The notes beneath the pieces are model-generated. The model was given only the letters and a program-made list of their open reading frames with translations. It was not told the DNA's origin and searched no databases. Positions 24,513 through 32,251 of a stretch of DNA of 64,000 nucleotides are shown here, piece after piece. The DNA is taken from the NCBI GenBank assembly GCA_964393215.1, contig CAYMSW010000001.1:1-64000 (forward strand). Direction: 5' to 3'. This DNA is from CAYFNK01 sp964393215. Lineage in GTDB: Archaea > Nanobdellota > Nanobdellia > SCGC-AAA011-G17 > PNOQ01. The stretch's first letter is position 1; each line of letters opens with the position of its first letter. A program made the translations under genes and the position numbers.

Positions 24513-25196
24513 ATGTCAGATGGTGAAATAAAAAAAGATAAAGTAACTGTAAAAAAAGCAACGTTGTGGAAAGTCGCAGTTGCAATATTGGCTGTCGTTC
24601 TAGTATTCAATTGGATGACTGGAGACGATGAAGGAACGAGTAACAATGGAGAAGCAAAACTAGCACCAACTATAAGTGCTGAAGACTACATTGATGATGA
24701 CCCAATGATTGGAGATCCAGATGCACCAATAACAATAGTGGAATTTTCTGATTTTCAGTGCTCTTTCTGTAAAAGATTTAGAACACAAACATTCGATCAA
24801 TTAAAAGAAGAGTACATTGACACTGGAAAAGCAAAGTTAGTATACAGAGATTTCCCATTACATAGCATACACCCGCATGCACAAAAAGCAGCAGAAGCAG
24901 CAGAATGTGCAGAAGATCAAGGAATGTTCTGGGAGTATCATGATCTATTGTTTGAAAACCAAGGAGAATTAGCAATTGACGACTTGAAACTATATGCAAG
25001 CAGAAGCGGATTAGACACAACACAGTTCAATGAATGTCTAGATTCTGGAAAATATGCAAGCGAAGTTGGAAAAGATCTGAGCGATGGACAGAAAGCAGGT
25101 GCAAGAGGAACGCCTTACTTTATAGTGGGCAACACAGTGCTAAGCGGTGCACAACCGTTCCAAAACTTTAAAGCTGCAATAGATGCACAGCTTTAA
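24513..25196 (+). CDS. membrane-anchored DsbA-like thiol oxidoreductase
   Basis: 227 residues. A cytoplasmic N-terminus and one membrane anchor (about residues 18-34) lead to an extracytoplasmic thioredoxin-fold domain of the DsbA/DSBA type. The active site is C83-SF-C86 in EFSDFQCSFCKRF. The helical insert is LVYRDFPLHSIHPHAQKAAEAAECA and the cis-proline loop is RGTPYFIVG. The expected role is oxidation or isomerisation of disulfides in exported proteins. One of the few genes here with a clear Shine-Dalgarno site and leader, it is followed by a poly-T terminator and then a membrane protein with a CPGC motif. Confidence 0.9.
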   Translation: MSDGEIKKDKVTVKKATLWKVAVAILAVVLVFNWMTGDDEGTSNNGEAKLAPTISAEDYIDDDPMIGDPDAPITIVEFSDFQCSFCKRFRTQTFDQLKEEYIDTGKAKLVYRDFPLHSIHPHAQKAAEAAECAEDQGMFWEYHDLLFENQGELAIDDLKLYASRSGLDTTQFNECLDSGKYASEVGKDLSDGQKAGARGTPYFIVGNTVLSGAQPFQNFKAAIDAQL

Positions 25197-25222
25197 GTAC
25201 TTCTTTTTTTCTTTTCTTTTTT
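25197..25222 (+). terminator. poly-T terminator after the dsbA-like gene
   Basis: CTTTTTTTTCTTTTCTTTTTT immediately follows the stop codon, matching oligo-T archaeal termination. The next gene starts 5 nt later, so read-through is also possible. Confidence 0.55.
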
Positions 25223-25226
25223 GAAA

Positions 25227-25700
25227 ATGTCAAGACTAAATAACTTAAAAAGCTCAATAACAACAAAACCTTATTCATACATTTTCATAATCTCAACAAT
25301 AATATACTTAGCAATAAATACCTATCTAAATCAGCTTTACATTTCCTTAGAAAACGTATTATCATACAATTTATATTTCATAGTTCCATTCATAGCATTA
25401 ACATTACTTGTATCTTTGTTAGTTGGAGCAAATATTAGCTTAGCAGTAATAAAAATAAGAGAATTAAAACAAATAAGTAAAGCAAGCGGGCTTACACTGG
25501 TAGGAACATTTGGAGGAATACTTGGTGGGGCCTGTCCCGGATGCTTCGTTGGATTATTTCCAGCATTCCTAGGTTTATTCGGAGCAACAGCAACATTAGG
25601 AAATCTTCCATTATATGGGATCGAAATCCAACTGATATCAGCAGGATTACTATTAATTTCACTATTCTTACTAACAAAGGATACTACGTGCAAAGTATAA
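25227..25700 (+). CDS. four-helix membrane protein with a CPGC motif
   Basis: 157 residues from the ATG at 25227; a TTG two codons upstream is unlikely. About four membrane segments are visible. C103-PG-C106 sits in a glycine-rich turn (GGILGGACPGCFVGLFP) and a further cysteine (C155) lies near the end. I do not recognise a named family. Position directly after a DsbA-like gene and the vicinal-type CxxC suggest a redox role, possibly as an electron partner analogous to DsbB. No quinone or heme ligand pattern supports this, so it stays inference. Confidence 0.65.
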   Translation: MSRLNNLKSSITTKPYSYIFIISTIIYLAINTYLNQLYISLENVLSYNLYFIVPFIALTLLVSLLVGANISLAVIKIRELKQISKASGLTLVGTFGGILGGACPGCFVGLFPAFLGLFGATATLGNLPLYGIEIQLISAGLLLISLFLLTKDTTCKV

Positions 25701-25741
25701 ACAACAAAAGTTATATAAACAAAAAATTAAAGGAGATAATT

Positions 25742-26788
25742 ATGGCAAGAGTAAAAGAGGTTGATGATAAATTATTCTTTAAAATGCTGGACACAATAGG
25801 TGTTAGCGGTAATGAGAGAAATATTAGAAACCTAATAAAAAAAGAAATTAGACCTTATGTTGATGAAATTAGGATAGATAATCTTGGAAATCTAATTGCT
25901 AGAAAAAAAGGACCTAAACCAAGAATAATGCTAGCAGCCCATATGGATGAAGTAGGCTTAGCAGTAAGACACATTCATAAATCAGGCAGAGTAGAAATAG
26001 AAAAAATTGGTGGAGTAGATAGTTTAACACTTCTAGGACAACAAATAAGTTTAGATTTAGGAAAGAACAATAAAATAAGAGGAGTAATTTCCTCAGAAGA
26101 ACTTAGCACCGGCCAAGTAATGGAAGAAATACCAGAATTGCAACATTTATTCGTGGATACAGGATTAACAAAAAAAGAATTGATAAAGATGGGTGTGGAA
26201 AAAGGAACGCCAATAACATTTGATCCAAATTCATGCTATCTTGGAAAGAAAGACATAGTTATGAGTAAGGCAGTAGACGATAGAGCAGGATGTTTCATAC
26301 TGATAGAGCTTGCAAAGAGACTCAAAAAAACAAGTGCAGAGATTTTCTACGTATTCACAGTCCAGGAAGAGATAGGTCTTTACGGAGCAAAAACATCTGC
26401 TTACAGTGTAGAACCTGATTGGGGCATAGGTATTGACGTTGCAGATGCTGAAGATTATGTACAAGACCCCGTCATAAAAGTCGGAGGGGGCCCAGTACTA
26501 ACAATAATGGACTCAGAACTAATATCTAACAAATCAATAAATAAATGGATAGTACAATCTGCAAAAAAAATTAAAGTTCCTATACAAAAAAGCGTTAGTG
26601 TAGCAGGAACAACGGATGCAACAGACATAGCACTTTCCAGAGGCGGAGTTCCAAGCACAGTTTTAGGTGTGGCAGTAAGAAACATGCATTCCGCAGTAAG
26701 CGTAGTAAGCATGAGCGATATTGACAGAGCAGTTGCCATTCTACACGAACTTCTAAAGAACCCAAAAAAGAAAATAGAAGTCAATTAA
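25742..26788 (+). CDS. M42 family metallo-aminopeptidase
   Basis: 348 residues from the ATG at 25742, set by the upstream GGAG site and a TATATAA box. The family forms tetrahedral dodecamers that trim peptides. The di-metal ligands are in LAAHMDEVG (His), SKAVDDRAGC (Asp), TVQEEIGL (Glu, Glu), GIGIDVADA (Asp) and VRNMHSAVSVV (His). All are present, so activity is expected. Specificity (glutamyl, lysyl or general) cannot be read from sequence. The gene for a glutamate dehydrogenase-like enzyme follows 10 nt later, which would place peptide breakdown and amino acid oxidation in one unit. Confidence 0.92.
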   Translation: MARVKEVDDKLFFKMLDTIGVSGNERNIRNLIKKEIRPYVDEIRIDNLGNLIARKKGPKPRIMLAAHMDEVGLAVRHIHKSGRVEIEKIGGVDSLTLLGQQISLDLGKNNKIRGVISSEELSTGQVMEEIPELQHLFVDTGLTKKELIKMGVEKGTPITFDPNSCYLGKKDIVMSKAVDDRAGCFILIELAKRLKKTSAEIFYVFTVQEEIGLYGAKTSAYSVEPDWGIGIDVADAEDYVQDPVIKVGGGPVLTIMDSELISNKSINKWIVQSAKKIKVPIQKSVSVAGTTDATDIALSRGGVPSTVLGVAVRNMHSAVSVVSMSDIDRAVAILHELLKNPKKKIEVN

Positions 26789-26798
26789 TTTTCAAAAA

Positions 26799-27905
26799 AT
26801 GGTTGAATACGATGAATTAGGACCAGAGAAGATACTAGAGGTCTACGATCCAAAAACTGGAATGAAGGGATTTACAGTAATTGACAATACTATCAGAGGC
26901 CCAGGAAAGGGAGGAATTAGAATGACTCCTTCTGTCACAGTAGATGAAGTAGCAAGATTAGCAAGAGCAATGACTTTGAAATGTGCATTGGCAGATCTAC
27001 ATTTTGGTGGAGCAAAATCTGGAATTGTAGCCGATGACAGAAAAATGACCAAGAAACAAAAAAACGATATAGTTAAAGCATTTTCTGAAGCTCTAAAAGT
27101 TATTTCTCCAACTCACTACGTTGCCGCACCAGATATGAACATGGGAGAGCACGAGATGGAAGTTTTTGTAAAACAAAACGGAAATATGAATTCTGCAACA
27201 GGAAAGCCAGCACACGTATGTGTTGAACCAGGAGAAAAGTGCGGATTGCCTCATGAATATGGAAGTACCGGATTCGGTGTAGCAAAAGCAACCCTAGTTG
27301 CAATGGAACATCTAAAACTAAAACCAAAAGAAACAACAGTAGCAATAGAAGGGTTCGGAAACGTTGGAACTTTCACCATGAAACATCTAGCAGAGAAAGG
27401 AACAAAAATAATTGCAGTATCCGATTCAAAAGGAGTTATTTGCAATAAAGAAGGACTGGATTACAAAAAACTCATGAAAGTAAAAGAAGAAAAAGGAACT
27501 GTAACAAAATACAAACCAGGAAGTGTCTTACCAAACAGTAGGATTTTTAGTCTAGATGTAGATATTCTAATTCCAGGAGCATTGCCAGATGTAATCAATG
27601 AGAAAAATTACAAAAGCATAAAGGCAAAAATATTATCCGAGGCAGCAAACATTCCAATGAAATATGAAATAGAAGAAAAGCTGCACAAAAGAGGAGTTCT
27701 CATAGTTCCAGACATAATAGCAAACGCAGGCGGAGTAATAAGCTCTTACGCAGAATATGTTGGTTATAATCCTAAGAAAATGTTCAAATTAGTTGAAAGA
27801 AAAATTATAGAAAACACAAAATTAGTACTTGAAACTGCAAAAAAGAAAAGAATTTCAACCAGAAAAGCAGCAACAGAAATAGCATTAAAGAGAATAAAAA
27901 AATAA
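26799..27905 (+). CDS. gdhA: Glu/Leu/Phe/Val dehydrogenase
   Basis: This NAD(P)-dependent enzyme reversibly deaminates an amino acid, most likely glutamate, to its 2-oxo acid. It is 368 aa against about 415 in typical archaeal GDH; the N-terminal 30-50 residues are missing. Visible motifs are NTIRGPGKGGIRM, the substrate lysine region LADLHFGGAKSGI (GGAKGGI in classical GDH), APDMNMGE, and the Rossmann fold VAIEGFGNVGTFT. The SGI variation leaves substrate choice open. It probably shares a transcript with the M42 peptidase. Confidence 0.88.
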   Translation: MVEYDELGPEKILEVYDPKTGMKGFTVIDNTIRGPGKGGIRMTPSVTVDEVARLARAMTLKCALADLHFGGAKSGIVADDRKMTKKQKNDIVKAFSEALKVISPTHYVAAPDMNMGEHEMEVFVKQNGNMNSATGKPAHVCVEPGEKCGLPHEYGSTGFGVAKATLVAMEHLKLKPKETTVAIEGFGNVGTFTMKHLAEKGTKIIAVSDSKGVICNKEGLDYKKLMKVKEEKGTVTKYKPGSVLPNSRIFSLDVDILIPGALPDVINEKNYKSIKAKILSEAANIPMKYEIEEKLHKRGVLIVPDIIANAGGVISSYAEYVGYNPKKMFKLVERKIIENTKLVLETAKKKRISTRKAATEIALKRIKK

Positions 27906-27936
27906 TTCTTATAAATGCCCAAAAATTCTCAATAAG

Positions 27937-28644
27937 ATGATAGCCGAACTAAGAAAGGAAATGGAAGAGTGCAGTAATGAAGAAAAAGCTAAACTTTACC
28001 AAAGATTCTTCAAAACAGGGCCAGGACAATATGGTGAAGGAGATGTCTTCATGGGCTTAACAATGCCCGAAACAAGAGCAATATCTTCAAAATATACTGA
28101 AATGCCAATTGAAGAAGTTCAAGAATTACTAAACTCTGAAATTCACGAACATAGAATGTCTGCACTTTTAATTGTAATTCAAAAATACAGAAAAGCTAAC
28201 AAAGAAGAAAAAAGAAAGCTATACGAATTCTACCTAAAAAACATGTCAAGAATAAACAACTGGGATTTAATAGATGTAACTGCCTCTCATGTAGTTGGAG
28301 ATTTCCTGTTCAATAACAAAGAAGAAAAAGAAATGTTATACAAATTAGCAAAATCTAATGATTTATGGGAAAAAAGAATATCAGTAATTTCAACATTCAG
28401 ATTCATAAAAGAAAATGAATTCGAAGATTCAATAAATATTTCAGAAATATTGTTAAATGACAAACATGACTTAATCCATAAAGCAGTTGGTTGGATGCTC
28501 AGAGAGATTGGAAAGAAAGATCAAGAAATTGAAGAAGAATTCCTAAGAAAATATCATAAAACAATGCCAAGAACAATGCTTAGATATTCACTAGAAAAAT
28601 TCACAAAAGATAAAAAAGACTTTTACATGGGAAGAACAAAATGA
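27937..28644 (+). CDS. AlkD-like DNA alkylation repair protein
   Basis: 235 residues, all helical, with HEAT-like repeats. EIHEHRMSALLIVIQKY, RINNWDLIDVTASHVVG, LWEKRISVISTFRFIK and LIHKAVGWMLREIGK correspond to the AlkC/AlkD glycosylase fold, including the Trp and Asp positions that line its substrate cleft. Relatives excise N3- and N7-alkylated purines without base flipping. A TATA box (CTTATAAAT) about 26 nt upstream points to a leaderless start. The next gene overlaps by 4 nt. Confidence 0.88.
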   Translation: MIAELRKEMEECSNEEKAKLYQRFFKTGPGQYGEGDVFMGLTMPETRAISSKYTEMPIEEVQELLNSEIHEHRMSALLIVIQKYRKANKEEKRKLYEFYLKNMSRINNWDLIDVTASHVVGDFLFNNKEEKEMLYKLAKSNDLWEKRISVISTFRFIKENEFEDSINISEILLNDKHDLIHKAVGWMLREIGKKDQEIEEEFLRKYHKTMPRTMLRYSLEKFTKDKKDFYMGRTK

Positions 28645-29288
28645 AGGCAAAAATAAAGAACATAAAACAAGAAACTCCAGAAATTAAGATATTCACAATA
28701 GCTCTTGAAAAAGAAATAGAATTCAAACCAGGGCAGTTCATAAAATTAGTTTTACCTAAAGAAAAAATAGGAAGGCCATTCTCAGTTTCATCAAAAGGAG
28801 GAAAACATAAAGAAATACAACTAACAATAAAAATTTACGAAGATGGAACATTTACACCTAAATTGAGCGAACTAAAAAAAGGAAGCGAAGTAGAAATAGA
28901 AGGTCCATATGGTAAATTTTTCTTTGCTGACAAAACAGGAAAAGATGTAGTTCTAATTGCAGGTGGAACAGGAGTAAGTACGCTGCATTCAATTTTCAGA
29001 TATATAATAGATAATAAACTAAAAAACAAAATTACTCTGCTTTACAGCGTGGGAACAAAAAAGGATTTAGCATACAAAAAAGAATTTGAAAAGGAAAAAA
29101 TAGATTTCAGACCAAACTTCACCAGAGAAAAAGGTGGAAAAAGATTTGAAATGAAAGATTTTAAAGATCTAAATAAAGAGTCATTCTTCTACATAGTCGG
29201 CCCACCTGCATTTGTAAAAGACATGATAGAAATATTGAAAAAACTAAAAATAAAAAGGGAAAACATCAAAACGGAGATGTATGGATAA
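28641..29288 (+). CDS. FAD/NAD(P)-binding oxidoreductase
   Basis: 215 residues, of the ferredoxin-NADP reductase fold. The FAD-binding signature is GRPFSVSSKG, and the pyridine nucleotide-binding loop is LIAGGTGVSTLHSIF. A late FYIVGPPAFVKDM is the typical NAD-ribose/C-terminal motif. It lacks the C-terminal 2Fe-2S cysteine cluster of PyrK-type subunits. It would pass electrons between NAD(P)H and an unknown acceptor. It overlaps the AlkD-like gene by 4 nt (ATGA). Confidence 0.82.
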   Translation: MKAKIKNIKQETPEIKIFTIALEKEIEFKPGQFIKLVLPKEKIGRPFSVSSKGGKHKEIQLTIKIYEDGTFTPKLSELKKGSEVEIEGPYGKFFFADKTGKDVVLIAGGTGVSTLHSIFRYIIDNKLKNKITLLYSVGTKKDLAYKKEFEKEKIDFRPNFTREKGGKRFEMKDFKDLNKESFFYIVGPPAFVKDMIEILKKLKIKRENIKTEMYG

Positions 29289-29290
29289 AA

Positions 29291-29422
29291 ATGCCAGACG
29301 AATACGGAAAAAGAAAATCAAAAGGTGACAAAAAAGCAAAGTCAAGGTACAATTCGAAATATAAGAAGGGCGGAAAAAGAAGAGCTGGAAAAATAAAGGA
29401 AGATAAATTTAAATCTTCTTAA
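29291..29422 (+). CDS. small basic protein, 43 aa
   Basis: An ATG 2 nt after the reductase stop opens a 43-codon frame rich in Lys, Arg, Gly and Ser (MPDEYGKRKSKGDKKAKSRY). It ends in TAA at 29422, overlapping the end of elp3 by 14 nt. Short Lys-rich peptides often bind nucleic acid. Tight spacing with the reductase supports translation, but there is no homology evidence. Confidence 0.45.
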   Translation: MPDEYGKRKSKGDKKAKSRYNSKYKKGGKRRAGKIKEDKFKSS

Positions 29423-30785
29423 CCATATAAGGTCCTTCTAGAACATAACCTAGATTTCTATAATAATCTCTAACTCCAACTCCAGAAATAACAACAATTT
29501 TATTTAGACCATTTTGTTTTGCAACTTCTTCAGCCCTTAACATAAGCTTTTTACCAAGCCCTTTATGTTGTGCTTCGACCTCTTTATCAGAACCAATCTC
29601 AACCTGTTTTCCATAAATGTGTAGTTCTCTAACTAATAAAGTCTTATCAGTAATTTCCTTTCTAAATGGTTTTCCAGGAATTCTTAGTCTCAACAAACCA
29701 AACAAACAGTTCTCGCTTTCAAAACTAATAAAAAACTCTTTTCCACCACTAGCATTGTACTCAAGAACTTTTAATTCAGGTTCACCAACACTATTATTTA
29801 AACCGACTTCTCTACATCTAATACACTTACATTTCAAACCCATATCTTTCATTCTATCTGCCAAAGAAGTTCTAGAATTGGATCTTATTTTCCCTGATTT
29901 TATATCTCTATGATCAAACTGTCTCATAATTCTCATAATTCTACAATATTCAGGAACGCTTTCTTTCATATTGCAAATTAAATCCAGCATATCAATTTCG
30001 TCGTATAATTCAAACTCTCCTCTCTGATGCATAACATACAAAGGAGTGTTTTCCATTATTTGTAAAGGATAAATTTTCAACTGATCAGGTTTAAATCCAG
30101 AATCACCGAACAATTGTTTAAACTTCTCCAAATCATTTTTAATATTAGAGCCAGGCAAACCAGGCATTATATGATAACCAACCTTAAATCCAGAGTCTTT
30201 CAACAAGCGAGTTGCCTTTTCAACATCTGCAACAGTATGGCCTCTATTAACAATTCCATAGACTTTATCATCAATTACCTGCACACCCAATTCTACACGA
30301 GTACAACCAAATTCTAACATCTTATTTATGTGTTTTTCAAAAGCCCAATCAGGTTTTGTTTCAATACATAAAGCAACACACCGATTATCAGCAGCCTCAT
30401 TTATTTTCTTAGCTTCTTCTAAATCTTTAGATTCTTTCTCATTCAAAGCATCAAAAACTTTCTTTGTGAATTCATATTGATAGTCTTCTGGATAAGCCAA
30501 AAAAGTACCACCCAAATAAATCATTTCAATTTTAGAAGTGGGATGACCCATATGTTTGAAAGCCCTCAACCTAGCTTCAATCTGTTTAGAAGGATCATAA
30601 TTCAAAGCCATAGCTCGCATTATTGCGGGGCTTCTAGTTGTATAACTATTTGGAGTATCTCCACCACCCGGACAATAGATACATCTCCCATGTGGACATT
30701 TGTAAGGCATAGTTACAACAGTCAAAGGTGTAACTCCTGACTTAGTCCTTATTGGCTTCTTAACTCCACTTGTATTCTGTGTCAT
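29409..30785 (-). CDS. elp3: Elp3 tRNA uridine(34) acetyltransferase
   Basis: 458 residues. A radical SAM domain with the cluster cysteines C30, C35 and C38 in CPHGRCIYC is followed by a C-terminal GNAT acetyltransferase domain (EAQHKGLGKKLMLRAEEVAKQNG). Elp3 uses acetyl-CoA and SAM chemistry to build the cm5 group on wobble uridine. A C-rich KCIRCREVG site also fits. The N-terminal 70-80 residues of most archaeal Elp3 proteins are missing. The TATA box 26 nt upstream supports the short start. It is divergent from a Trm9-like methyltransferase that would complete the modification. Confidence 0.95.
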   Translation of the reverse strand: MTQNTSGVKKPIRTKSGVTPLTVVTMPYKCPHGRCIYCPGGGDTPNSYTTRSPAIMRAMALNYDPSKQIEARLRAFKHMGHPTSKIEMIYLGGTFLAYPEDYQYEFTKKVFDALNEKESKDLEEAKKINEAADNRCVALCIETKPDWAFEKHINKMLEFGCTRVELGVQVIDDKVYGIVNRGHTVADVEKATRLLKDSGFKVGYHIMPGLPGSNIKNDLEKFKQLFGDSGFKPDQLKIYPLQIMENTPLYVMHQRGEFELYDEIDMLDLICNMKESVPEYCRIMRIMRQFDHRDIKSGKIRSNSRTSLADRMKDMGLKCKCIRCREVGLNNSVGEPELKVLEYNASGGKEFFISFESENCLFGLLRLRIPGKPFRKEITDKTLLVRELHIYGKQVEIGSDKEVEAQHKGLGKKLMLRAEEVAKQNGLNKIVVISGVGVRDYYRNLGYVLEGPYMVKKI

Positions 30786-30805
30786 AATTTCAAGCCTAAC
30801 CCAAG

Positions 30806-30817
30806 ACTTTTAAATTC
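30806..30817. promoter_or_regulatory. shared TATA box between elp3 and the trm9-like gene
   Basis: The 50-nt divergent gap contains one TATA-like element, ACTTTTAAATTC, with a palindromic TTTAAA core (30809-30814). Its centre is 26 nt from the elp3 ATG and 24 nt from the ATG at 30836. It could therefore start two leaderless transcripts in opposite directions. Confidence 0.5.
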
Positions 30818-30835
30818 ATCGAATTGAACAAAAAC

Positions 30836-31432
30836 ATGGAAAGAGACGTTTGGAATGCAATATCACCAGCATGGGATAGATTCAGAAAAAAACCCTTCCC
30901 AAAAACGGTAACAGAATTAGCAAGCAAATGGAAACCCGGGAAAGTTTTAGATCTCGGATGCGGAAATGCAAGAAATTTAGTTCCATTTTCAGAAAAAGGA
31001 TTTGAATGTTATGGCGTAGATTTTAGTGAAGAGATGATTAAGCTAGCCAAAAAAAGATTAAAAGCAGAGTTCAAACTTGGAGATATTCTAGAAATCCCTT
31101 ACAAAGACGATAATTTTGATTACATAATCTGTGTAGCAGCATTCCACCACGTAAAAAAAGTTGATCAAGAAAAAGGATTGCAAGAAATTAAAAGAGTTCT
31201 AAAACCGAATGGAAAATTATACATAACTGGATGGAATAAATGGCAAAAAGGCAAATTCTTCCTAAAAAAAGAAGCAAACATTCCTTGGAAAATGAAAGAC
31301 AAAACGTACGATAGATACAATTACCTATTCAACTACTTAGAACTAAAAAAACTAGTCAAGAAATCAGGATTTAATATTGAAAAAATAAGTGGTATGTTTG
31401 GTAAAAATATTGAAGTTTTAGCTTCAAATTAA
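30836..31432 (+). CDS. Trm9-like wobble-uridine methyltransferase
   Basis: 198 residues from the ATG at 30836; a TTG four codons earlier is less likely. This class I SAM methyltransferase has motif I VLDLGCGNARNLVPF (about 37-51), motif II YGVDFSEEMI, and a post-core ICVAAFHHVKK plus EIKRVLKPNGKLYITGW. The N-terminus RDVWNAISPAWDRFRKKPFP matches the Trm9/ALKBH8 family, which methylates the cm5U made by Elongator. Divergence from elp3 strongly supports that role. The final 9 nt overlap a small gene on the other strand. Confidence 0.85.
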   Translation: MERDVWNAISPAWDRFRKKPFPKTVTELASKWKPGKVLDLGCGNARNLVPFSEKGFECYGVDFSEEMIKLAKKRLKAEFKLGDILEIPYKDDNFDYIICVAAFHHVKKVDQEKGLQEIKRVLKPNGKLYITGWNKWQKGKFFLKKEANIPWKMKDKTYDRYNYLFNYLELKKLVKKSGFNIEKISGMFGKNIEVLASN

Positions 31433-31534
31433 ACCAACTTCTACCAATCTTCCAGCCAAAACCATAGTATCGCCATCATACTCCTGTTCTGCCAATTCCA
31501 CATACCATTTTCCAATAGATTCCATTACTTCCAT
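31424..31534 (-). CDS. small protein, 36 aa
   Basis: A short frame (MEVMESIGKWYVELAEQEYD...) preceded by GAGGTGAT, one of the best Shine-Dalgarno sites in the window, 4 nt before the ATG. A TATTTAA box lies 34 nt upstream and is part of the tandem TTGACA module shared with 12578-12613. The peptide is acidic and probably a single amphipathic helix. The promoter and ribosome site argue that it is expressed. No family is recognised. Confidence 0.55.
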   Translation of the reverse strand: MEVMESIGKWYVELAEQEYDGDTMVLAGRLVEVGLI

Positions 31535-31568
31535 TTTATCACCTCGGAAATAATATGTGAAGAATTAC

Positions 31569-31604
31569 TTAAATAGCTCACGCGCGCCCATGTCAAGATG
31601 TCAA
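31569..31604 (-). promoter_or_regulatory. tandem TTGACA promoter module (copy 2)
   Basis: Read on the minus strand this is TTGACA, 2 nt, TTGACA, 9 nt, then GTGAGCTATTTAA, ending 34 nt before the ATG of the 36-aa gene. Spacing and the 13-bp block are identical to the copy at 12578-12613 on the plus strand. Confidence 0.65.
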
Positions 31605-31685
31605 AGAATATCTATCCATAACATCCCGTATAACAAAGCAGTCTAATTTAGACACTTTTATATATCTAAATACAAAATAAATACC

Positions 31686-31899
31686 ATGCGAAAAACTCCC
31701 ATGAGATGTCCAAAATGTAATACAATTCGCACGTATTTTGTATGATAGACTTATAGCAGGAGATGGAATTTCAGAGATGACTGATTCAGAAATAAGATCG
31801 GCTTCAGCATATGGAGATTATCTTGAAAATGGGATAACGGATGAGACCTTGCGTGCTTATGTAATTTATAAAGCAAATGACCCTTCTAGATGTGAATAA
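31686..31899 (+). pseudogene. possible frameshifted small zinc-ribbon gene
   Basis: An ATG at 31686 follows a good TATA (TTTATATAT, about 31658) and begins MRKTPMRCPKCNT before a TGA at 31743. The +1 frame is open from 31705 to 31899 and reads as a plausible coding sequence (LYDRLIAGDGISEMTDSEI...ETLRAYVIYKAND). One base change near 31720 would join the two into a roughly 70-residue protein. It may equally be a separate 40-aa gene from the ATG at 31777. Evidence is weak. Confidence 0.35.
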
Positions 31900-31903
31900 A
31901 ATT

Positions 31904-32218
31904 ATGGAAATTATACAAGTGAATCTCGGAATTCTGGGATTGATTTTTGATATTCTTGGAGTCCTTATCATTATATTTACTGAAATTATAAATCCCTTTT
32001 ATGGCAGGAGAGAGGACGTAAAGTGGTGGAGTGGAAAGAAATATTGGTGGAATGCTTGGAGGCCCTTTTATAAAAATACTCAAACTTTAAAGTGGGTAAC
32101 AAAATGGAACCATAAACCAGTTGTTGAAGGCATAATTCCTCCCAAATATAAATTAGAATTTTTTGGTATATTATTAATTATTATTGGGTTCATATTGCAT
32201 ATTCTTTTATTTATTTAA
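31904..32218 (+). CDS. small membrane protein, 104 aa
   Basis: Not recognised. Two membrane segments (LGILGLIFDILGVLIIIFT and FFGILLIIIGFILHILLFI) flank a Trp- and Lys-rich loop (VKWWSGKKYWWNAWRPFY). I use the ATG at 31904. An ATG at 31877 in frame overlaps the preceding open frame. It belongs to a small accessory patch between trm9-like and argF-like genes. Confidence 0.55.
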   Translation: MEIIQVNLGILGLIFDILGVLIIIFTEIINPFYGRREDVKWWSGKKYWWNAWRPFYKNTQTLKWVTKWNHKPVVEGIIPPKYKLEFFGILLIIIGFILHILLFI

Positions 32219-32251
32219 TTAAACATGAATTTCCCATATAATCCCTAAACT

